A stretch of DNA of 64,000 bases from Echria macrotheca (lineage: Eukaryota; Ascomycota; Sordariomycetes; Sordariales; Schizotheciaceae): assembly GCA_030411725.1 (NCBI GenBank), contig MU839829.1:1550001-1614000 (forward strand), given 5' to 3'. A program made the position numbers and the translations under genes. Each line of letters opens with the position of its first letter. Within the stretch, counting starts at the first letter, position 1. A model generated the notes under the pieces. That model was not told the origin of the DNA. It was given only the letters and a program-made list of their open reading frames with translations, and made no database searches. Below, piece after piece: positions 55,729 through 64,000 of the stretch.

Positions 55729-57293
55729 AGCCTTGGGAGATCTGGGGTTGAGAAAGAAGCAGAAGCACATGGGGGCGGATGGTGGACATACCACCGCTTC
55801 GAATTGGTATCGCTACCGCACGAGCAAAGATAGCCGTGTTGGGGAGGGTATTGGGGACAATAAGACATGAGGGTCCTATGGGGATGTCATAATTATACAC
55901 CAAAACGCGGGTGTAGTAGGCTTCACGCCTGTTGAGCGCCACCATATACGTGGACTCACAATATTTGAGGAGCTGGGGGGCATGAGCATATATATATATA
56001 TGACAGGCTAAGCGGGACGTCATCCTCTCAGCTTGGGGCATGTCACGATGAAGATGAAGATAGATATAGTCGGTACCTTACGTGGGCCTGGGAATGTGGT
56101 AGCAAGCAAGCATGGTCGAGGGGGTTAGCCAAGTTTATAGGGTGTGTATGTGTGTAGAGATGACGATAAACGAAGTACATGATGACCAGCTGAATCAATT
56201 CTATGGAAGGAAAGGATATTGGGACCCTGGGCCCTCTCTCTCTCTCTTCTCTCTCTATATCTGTGTCGAGGCTTCGGTATGTGTTGTTGTTTGTGCGTAC
56301 CTCAGGACGGAGGAGGAGCCAACAACCATCTGGAATCCAGCACAAGGAAGTTTTTGGAGTTGTTGTTTTATCTGATTTTCATTTTCGGGTCTGGCTTTCT
56401 GGCCTGGTGAGTCTAGGTAGAGAGAGAGACTTGTTATTCCTGTTCTTATCATCGGTAGCGGAGGTATTTGTGCTTGTTCCTCCGCTGGGATTCTGGGTGC
56501 TCTTGAGAGTGTGTATTGTAGCCGTACGGTTGGTTCGTGGCAGGTCACCATCTTGGGTGGTGAGCTGCGAGGGTTGGTGGGTATTAGTTTATACTATTGT
56601 AGTGTATGTATATATATATTCATCATCCATCTCTCTCCACCGTACCAGTAATAAGTGATGAAGAACTAGCAGAAAAGGGGCATTCAGCGGGGGCGTGGTA
56701 GACCCAGATATCCATCCCCTGGTCTGAATGAGGTCTCATCTAAATAGCTATCTGAAGAGAACTTGGTTTTCATCTCAGAATTTCAACTTTGGGACAAAGA
56801 AGAAGAAGAGCTGGATGTTTAAACCCCCGTACGACGTGGTGTTGATCAAACATCTCGCTGTTGTCAAGGAAGAAGAAGGATTCTATCTGTCCCTCTCCCT
56901 CTGGATAAACCCCACCGCAAACTAGTATAACAACCTATCCCCAACACTTGCTGGGTGTATATCCATACAGTCCAACAGGCCAACCGAATCTCTACTCCAA
57001 CTGTGAGTGAGGTGGTTATTCCCCTTCACCCGTTCCCCAAGTTTAGGTAAGAATCTAGTAAAGGGAGGGACATTCATGCCCGCAACTCTCCAGGGATCCT
57101 CTCTGCGGAAGGGCAAACATGCCCATTATATATGAAGAGGAGCTACATGTCAAAACACCTGAACAACTCTCCATGGTTGGTCACCGCGGGAAAATATGTC
57201 GTTGATGACCATCTTCGTCTCTCTAGTCAACACCTATCAGATATGCATGAACAAGAACGTCTGTTGTTATCACTCATGTATCAACACCAATGT
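55729..57293. other. Intergenic sequence downstream of the transporter
   Basis: AT-richer 3' flank with (TA)n near 55989 and 56610, and a CTCTCTCTCT run near 56240. No coding sequence recognised. Confidence 0.5.
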
Positions 57294-57585
57294 TCACATA
57301 GAATTACCATCAAGCACCATGTCACGAACTAGAGGGTAGAATTCAGCGAGTCGATATCTCACAGCCAAGTAACTAACCCCTGACTCGAGTTGCCTATCTT
57401 TGCAAATACTTTTGACATGACGGTAGTTGTGCTTAACTGGAGACACGAGTGTCAAGGGCACCATGTATGACAGAGTCCTCGAACTTGGCCTCTCTAATAC
57501 CGTAGGCGAGACGCCGAGATGCTCGTTCGACCAGATACACTTCACGATAGCAAGACAGTCCTGAAGGGTCTTCGAGGGCCGCCAT
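57294..57585 (-). pseudogene. Probable frameshifted gene fragment
   Basis: Two overlapping protein-like frames. The first runs from ATG 57585 to stop 57433 (50 codons: MAALEDPSGLSCYREVYLVE near the start, VIHGALDTRVSS at the end). The second picks up at LVSPVKHNYRHVKSICKDRQ and ends MVLDGNSM at 57294. They meet near GTGTCTCC, where a single-base shift would join them. No intron fits in between. The family is not recognised. Confidence 0.35.
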
Positions 57586-57596
57586 ATTCTCTGTAT

Positions 57597-58008
57597 GTCT
57601 GGTATACCTCTTCCACCTACCGTGCTACTTGTTCGTCACAGATTGGTATCTGTCCGAGGCCCTAGAACTCGCAGTGGTCATCAACACCTCGAGTCACGTT
57701 CGTCCTCAAGCATCCGAACCGACGAGCATGGGGGGCATGGAGACCATAGCACAACTGATCAAGCAGCCAACCCTAGACTTTCCACGATCTCTGCTGGTCT
57801 AATCTCGCCAGGCGCAAAGCATGCCGCTCGTCCCCGGTATACGGTGGTATCGACCAAATTTAGCAGCACGGCTATCATGCACCCTTCGAAACAGTCTCCC
57901 TGTGCCAGCTTAATCTCGGGATGCAGAGAGCATCGGCTGGATTTGCCAGCCTGCGCATCTCGTACCGAGGACGCGAACCCGGAGGAGATACCTCGCCTTC
58001 CGGCCTAG
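57597..58008 (+). CDS. Possible hypothetical protein (low confidence)
   Basis: An ATG-initiated frame of about 137 residues, Ser/Arg/His-rich with no domain, membrane segment or signal peptide. It overlaps the minus-strand frame at 57875-58261, so at most one is real. Likely spurious or a decayed remnant. Confidence 0.18.
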
Positions 58009-59261
58009 TCACTCCAGGCTGCCACAAAAGGGCTCCGGCTGCGTACCGGAGGCCAGGCCGACGTCCGTCTAGGGTAGGCAGGTAGTCGTCCTGCCGACGT
58101 TTGACAACAAAAACAGGATCCAGACAAGCCTCCGGAATCATGGACAGCTGTACGAGCCCTTCTACTGGCGAGGACCTGCCAAATCCCTCTCGGATCTCAC
58201 AAAACCCGGCAGACCACAACCACGTATTGACGCCGGTCCGGTCTCCGGGTCCCCGGTGCACGTTGCGGAAGGCCTGGACCTGCAGAACTCGCCATCCAGT
58301 AACACCGCGTTGCTCGTGTCGACCGTGCCAACAGACCGCAGTCCAAAACCAGGCGGCCCATGGCCACGGCCATGCGACACACCAGCTCCCGTGACTCTGG
58401 AGTCAAGCACCCTTCGGCAACTTCCAAGTGAGACTTCCCACAAAGCCAGCCACGTACATGAACTGGCACCCCTTCATCGACCAACGGATGCGGCCCATCC
58501 CTTCGACCACGACCCTGTTGCAGAAACGCCAACACGCATCGGCCTCGTGTTCGATGAGACAGCTTTCAACGCCCCACGAAAACCGTCGACGAACCGTACC
58601 AAGCCACGAAGTGCGCCGGCCGGCAAGAGACAGGACCGTGGTGGCGGTAAAGTAAAATCAAGCTTTTGATGTGGTGGCTTAGCCTCCTCCTTCTCAGCCG
58701 CTCCCGAGAACAATAACTCCACGTGTAGAGTAGATAACTTGCCGGTGGCGTATCAGTCCGGTAGTGTATTTCTCACACAGAAATTCCGATGCTCATTTCT
58801 GATGGAAAACAAGGACGATTTTCCATCGCCAGCCCCCTTCCTCAAAAAAGAAACAAAAAGGGGAAGGGGGATGCGGAAGGAGGGGGGTCCGACCATGTGG
58901 CCGTGTCTTGGGTGATATTGCTTGTCGGCCAGCAGACGCAGATTGGCGACGCAGAGAACGGTAGCAGAGATGTCTCGGAGCAAAGACCCCTTCCCTCTGC
59001 ATTGGAACTCGGGCCCGTACGAAGATGGGGGTCAAAGGCTGAGGCTGAAAATCGCCGTCCAACCAGCGGCCGCTCGGCTGCCGGGCTCCGGGGGGGTTGA
59101 CGAAAAAGGGGACACGCCACAACCGCAGATCGGAGCTGGTCACCAGCCAGTAGGATTGCCGGGAGCCACTGGAGTGAACAAACCCCAGATTCGAGGCCTT
59201 TGGAGATCCAGCAGATCATCGAAGCATAGCCATCGATCAACTGTCCAATGCCGTTGTCTAG
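58009..59261. other. Gene-poor interval with mutually overlapping frames
   Basis: Several frames of 80-140 codons on both strands, none with family features. The + frame ending at 58669 (NAPRKPSTNRTKPRSAPAGK near its end) starts only with GTG. I call no gene. Confidence 0.45.
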
Positions 59262-59750
59262 ATGGCCACCGACTTGGAGGATCTCCTCCCGGCCGGACGG
59301 CAACTGGTCCAAGTATAGATGCCAGATATCATATTCGACAGCCAAGTTTGCCTCTCAGTCTCGGAGAAGCTTGTCTATCCTTCCAAGGCATCGTCGTCGA
59401 TGACCGCATGGCCTCCCAGATGCATAATAAACGTCGAGTTTTGCGTTGGCATCAAGAATTGGAAGCCGGTAACAAGAAATGGTGCAGAAGACGGCAGCGA
59501 ATCGCCGAGCAAGCTGGGCCAGCCGTCCTGACAACAAGGCCTTGGTTCGATATATTGGATCGAGCAATCATTGGATGTCCAATCTCACCGAGGCCTTCCA
59601 TGCCGTTGTCTGCCTTCGTTGGACATTTTAGCCGAATTACTGCTTGCCGCCTCGCTGTAGAATACTATCGAAGCTCATTCGAGCAACTACCATCGCTATA
59701 GTCGGCACGGGCTACAACTGATGGCGAGCAGGGCATAGCCACCAAACCTT
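59262..59750 (+). pseudogene. Probable decayed gene fragment with in-frame stop and frameshifts
   Basis: From ATG 59262 the frame reads MATDLEDLLPAGRQLVQV, meets TAG at 59316-59318, and continues in the same frame as MPDIIFDSQVCLSVSEKLVY to 59531. Protein-like sequence then shifts frame: VLTTRPWFDILDRAI, then TEAFHAVVCLRWTF, a stop, and PNYCLPPRCRILSKLI. The sequence looks like one coding strand broken by a stop and at least two shifts, or by unrecognised introns. No family recognised. Confidence 0.3.
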
Positions 59751-60026
59751 AAGTTGCGCGAGACGTACACTACTCTAGATATCGTTCGCGTAGTCGGCGG
59801 CCCACGTTGCACCGCAGCCGCAGCTTCCCGACGGTAGTGAGACGGCGCGGGAGAGAATGCGGGTGACTTTGTAGGAGATAGATTGGCCACTGCTCAACCC
59901 ACGGACTGTATCTTGAAAACGATAACCGTCCGCGATCCTGGCGAGCCTGGCACGCCTGGGAAGGCTTTCGGTTGACCGGCCGGATCAACCGCCAATGAGT
60001 GAGTGACGTGCCACTGATATTCATAG

Positions 60027-60198
60027 CCACAGATGTGGCTAACAACACGAGTGAGGTTGCGTTGACATTGTGGCAAGCTATCTCTGGCTGGCGTAATGCG
60101 AAACAGCACGTCTTGGTTTTCGACGTCCGAGCATGGCAGCAGGCAATCCTCTTCCCAATGCGGTCGGATGTTGTGCCTATTCTGGTTCATGCGGAACC
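60027..60198 (+). pseudogene. Possible isolated exon or gene remnant
   Basis: Flanked by an acceptor-like TTCATAG (60020-60026) and a donor-like GTGAGT (60199-60204). The open frame reads ATDVANNTSEVALTLWQAIS, then VLVFDVRAWQQAILFPMRSD, then VVPILVHAEP. Composition is protein-like, but no partner exon is clear on either side. Confidence 0.25.
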
Positions 60199-60204
60199 GT
60201 GAGT

Positions 60205-63200
60205 TGTCAACCGGTCGGTCTCGGTGGATCTTGTGATTTTCCTGCATCTTCCACGTAGGGACATTTCCCACGCGCCGGTCAGTAGTTTATTAGTGTACGG
60301 ATCCTGCCGCGAGCCGCCAGGCGAACGTGACATCAGCCAGAGTCTGCCAGTGACATTTGCAGATGAAAAGAAAGTTGGACCTGGCTGCCTTGGAACTACC
60401 CGTCATTCCTGAACGGACCGCCTCCTGCATTGAAGGAGAGTCCCATCGGCGTGGGGTAGACAGCGGACAGACTGGGTATCATCACCAAGTCGGGTCGACA
60501 GCAGAATCCGAAAGCGAGGTCGACCACGACGAATCTAGTTGACCATTGTGTCTAGTTCGGTCTAGTTGACGCCGCTGTGTCTTGATAGGTCTAGCCGTTC
60601 CCCGAGGAGTTGGTCTCGACAAGGCCGCCGACAACTCGTGCAGCGATCAACAATGGGGCTGCGGGAGAGATGCGGATGGCGTTCTGACATGGACATCTGC
60701 CCGTCTTGATGGCTGCAACACCATTGGCGCGGAGGATTTGCTGCGTGATTAGCCATCCGCTGACAGCTCTCGTCTGGGACTGACACCGCCCGGCCGTTGC
60801 GTCCCAGCAACACCAGGCCGGCCCCTGGGAATGCAACCCCCACCAACACTTCCAAGTTTGTTCGCCATCTGTCGTGGTCTTGCTGGTTTCGGACGCGATA
60901 ACATGGACTGGGAAGCGGGGTGCCTTCATTTCCCCTGGCCAAGTCTGCGCCGGCAGTCTCGAGAACCGACAAGTGGTGTGGACCCTCGACATCTTCCAAG
61001 GAACTTGTTTGCAGCTGTTTGCTCGATCTAGTGTCTAGTGTAGTTGTCGCCGTTCTAAAAATGTTCTTCTAGTGTACTCTACCCCAGCGACCCATCCGTT
61101 AGCCTCCCGGCCTGCTGGAGAATCACTGTTGTCCACTTACCTCGAGAGCAAGCCAAGATGCAGGAGATTGGAAAGGGGGATTGCAATTCACCGACGGGCA
61201 GGAATGCCCACTGCAAAAGCACTGACGCTGATGATTATTACCGGTAGCCGCGCTGTAGCCGTGCCGCTGCCTGGGAGATAACCAGGAAACCACTTGCCAG
61301 GAAACCACTCCCATCTTCGGAACATCAATGGAACAATCTCCGACAGGAGGCTTCTTGGGCAGAGAGAACGATGGTTCAGAAGTGCAGCCGTGCTCGGATT
61401 GTCCCGAGACGCGGGGTCCTGTGAGTGTTGCAGCTGCCGACGGGTTTCCATTCGAAGCTCACACGCGCGCAGTCGGCGGTCGCGCGTCGATGGAACATGG
61501 GGATAAATTGGACAGATCGATTGGTGCTGACAAAGCGGCTGAACTGGGGAAAGCTGAAAAAGAAAACAAGGTTTTCAAGTGCGTCATCATCTGAAAATCG
61601 ACACGGGCGCAGGATCCGTGACAGGGCCGGCCTTTGCGGACCCACGCAGCATCCAAGCCACCCAGCCCGAAAAAGTGGTCCTGACAAGCCCAAGAAGGCC
61701 AGGCACACAACAGACGGACACTCTCCGTGCTTTCGTCCAGATATCGGCTGGGTCTTCGGAAGCGGCGGAGATCAATTGATGCCGGTGGCTGCCCGCGCGG
61801 AGCAAACTGCAGCAGCTGAAAACGTCCAGTCGGTCAGGCCATTGTGCTGCAGCTGTTCGGCATTGGGCGCCTTTTACGCAGACAGCGTGCCTCGTATCCA
61901 GATGCCGCGCGATTATAGCTCGACAACCAACGCGAGCCACGCGGTTTTTGACAGATTTGGAGGATGCAAGATAGATTGACTGCTGCGACCTCCAATTGAG
62001 TTTCCCTCGACACAGCAAACAGATGGCAGCGTTAAATCGGCCCGTGTGGAGATTCCAATGCTCGGGTTCCATACAAGCACGTCTTCCTGAACGCCAGAGC
62101 ACGAGACAAGCCGGTTTCCAACCACCCGAACCCCTATTCTTGATTTGACGTCGCACAGCCGATTTTCAACCCTTCAGACCGCGTACTCGTACAGCGGCGG
62201 CAGGGTTGGATAGTCGCTCACTGCCGAGCCGGAGGCTCCTTCTGCACGAGGGTTTGCTTATCGTCGGACATCCAACCCGCAGCACAGCTCGCAGCAGCTC
62301 GGGCTGCGCTAGTTCTTGGTAGTTATTCGCCAGCATGCTCGAACCCCGTCCGCCGCATCACACCGCCCATGCGCCAGCTGCCCCGGAGCGAGACATTCAT
62401 CAGCATCGGCTCGGGGGCTTGCTCGTCGATAAGACAGATGAACACGACGAAGTCCCAACAACATCGCGACAGATGAGAATTTAGTGTACCGTATTAGCGA
62501 AGGACCAACAGGGTGGAACTTCCCGCCCAACGTCGTTGTCTTCCTGGTTCCTCCATAATAGCCTATCGCAACCTGCGGAATGCAATGTGACGCTGTTCCA
62601 AGGCGTTCCTTGTCCCGGGCATCGACCCCAGAAGCCCTGTCGCGATGTCGTCTGGCGCGCTGGGAGAGTCAGTGTCACTCGAGACCTCGCAACCCCGCCA
62701 TCCGTGGCTGTTCCTGCGGGTACCTGGTACGGACACCAAGTGCAAATTCGATGGGCGCGCGGATGGCAAATCACAAGCGCTCCCGAACAGCTGTAGGATC
62801 AATTCCTGGAAGATAACACACTTCACGACACTCTATTTCGAGATTTTAGGCAATCCAGCTGTCGACCAGCTCTTGTCCGACTGACGGGCACCTGCAAGAG
62901 TGAAAGGAGTGCCGGGCCCGTTTAGTTACTGCCCGTTGGCGCTACTGCCAGTGCTGCCATCAACCACCGGCTCCGGGCCGTCGACCGTCGATCGATGATG
63001 GTTGCGTTGTCGCCGGGGCTAGTTAACGGTTACCTTAGTCTGGCGCGGGCGACGACGTCTCTTATTATTAGTCCAAGTCGCGCATCATGACGGGTTCGAG
63101 AAGCAGCCCAGCAGCAAGCCGTGGCTTTTTTAGGGTAAAAAAGCTTTCTTGTATCCCTGATCTGGAAAAGCACAGTGAACGACAGACACATGCCATCCAT

Positions 63201-64000
63201 CAGGTTCCCGCTAGTTACGGGTCGTGGGTCCGTTGCGCAGCAGATGCCGAGCCAAAAGCCACACACCCACCGCGTCACAGGTCCACCAGCTTCCCCTGTC
63301 CGTTCGAGGGAGTGCTGCGCCCACGATTATCCCTAGGTTCTTGATCCACCATCAAGAGGCGTGCCTGTGATTTTTTTCCATCGAGATCCATTGCCATGAG
63401 TCCCTTAAAAGCCGCTGTCGTGCCTGAGAATGGGGATCCCGACTGTTTACCTCGGCGGCCTCTCAATGCTCAGTCCCGGCAGCATTCATTGCTCTTGGTC
63501 AGGCCACAATCTTGGCAGGGCAGTGGGAAAAAAAATTAGACCTCAACCGACGCCAATCCCCTTGCTTCCTGGGATATCTAACGTTGCGCCGCCAGGGAGC
63601 GGGGATTCACCACCATGGGCATCAAAAGGAAAACAGACGGAATTCGTAGAATCATATCTCCGGGTGGCTGTTGCGACTCAAAGCCCATCTCGTCTCCATC
63701 TCGTCTCCATCTCGTGGTGGAATTCTGAATCTTCTCCTCGATGCTGACTGTGTGTGAACACATGCATGCATGCCCTCTGTTACGCCGCGCCGAGAGATTC
63801 ATCCACCCGAATCATCCAACAACAGGCCGTGTCCGGGGCACTCCTCTACGGGTAGTGTACGGGCCACGCTGCCCGCTTCCCACCTTCCCACTCTGCCTGG
63901 CTGGCACGAGCATGCGCGGCATCCAGCAGTGACCACCCGTGGGAAGAGCAGCCAGGGCAGCAGAGTCGCAGTCACAGCAGAAACACGAGAAGAATCCCGC
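60205..64000. other. Gene-poor right end
   Basis: 3.8 kb with no supported gene. Frames of up to 189 codons overlap on opposite strands (for example 61425-61979 + and 61587-62156 -) and lack family features. TCTAGT-containing words recur near 60550-60590 and 61028-61075. Base composition is not visibly AT-shifted, so heavy RIP is not evident. Confidence 0.45.

Noticed and set aside
54796..55794. 332-codon open frame on the - strand
   Set aside because: Antisense shadow of the MFS transporter; highly charged Arg/Glu/His/Pro composition with no domain.

Overview
The window looks like a chromosome arm of a filamentous ascomycete, most likely a Sordariomycete. The signs are compact genes with 44-200 bp GT..AG introns and CTAAC/CTGAC-like branch points, GC-rich exons, CT-rich promoters, AGGTAGGTA-type intergenic motifs, and a RID/Masc1-type cytosine methyltransferase, a family restricted to filamentous fungi. 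I cannot name the species. I reconstructed 19 protein genes, 16 of them multi-exon, by joining reading frames across consensus splice sites and checking that the phase closes at every junction.

Layout, left to right. A GDT1-type Mn/Ca transporter runs off the left edge (-). A Myb/telobox-like protein (+) is followed by coatomer gamma, SEC21 (+), and a CDP-choline/ethanolamine phosphotransferase (+). Then come a YAP-type bZIP factor (-), malate synthase with a C-terminal SKL (-) and fumarase (-). A pirin (+), a small four-helix membrane protein (+) and a DCAF11-like WD40 protein (+) follow, the last convergent with the RID-like methyltransferase (-). Next are a Roadblock/LC7 protein (+), a 1063-residue fungal protein of unknown function (+) and a secreted CREG-like flavin-barrel protein (-). 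A Cys/Gly/Trp-rich secreted, probably GPI-anchored protein (-) precedes a DBF2/NDR kinase (-), a WBP11-type splicing factor (+), a coiled-coil protein of unknown function (+) and an MFS/monocarboxylate-type transporter (+). The last 8 kb carries no intact gene, only scattered decayed coding traces.

Functional threads. Malate synthase and fumarase are adjacent and co-oriented and act in linked C4-acid steps. The malate synthase promoter has a cluster of CreA-type SYGGRG sites. The DNA methyltransferase lies tail to tail with a probable CUL4-DDB1 receptor. The Myb/telobox gene has a telomere-repeat-like motif and a TCACGTGA palindrome in its own promoter.

The most unusual non-coding locus is 40.9-41.16 kb. 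It combines tRNA-like A and B boxes, a 17-bp perfect inverted repeat, a GAAA-capped hairpin followed by T5, and a perfect 13-bp tandem duplication. It could be a tRNA-derived SINE-like element or a Pol III-transcribed structured RNA. Long gaps (39-43 kb, 44-47 kb, 52-54 kb, 56-64 kb) are otherwise gene-poor.
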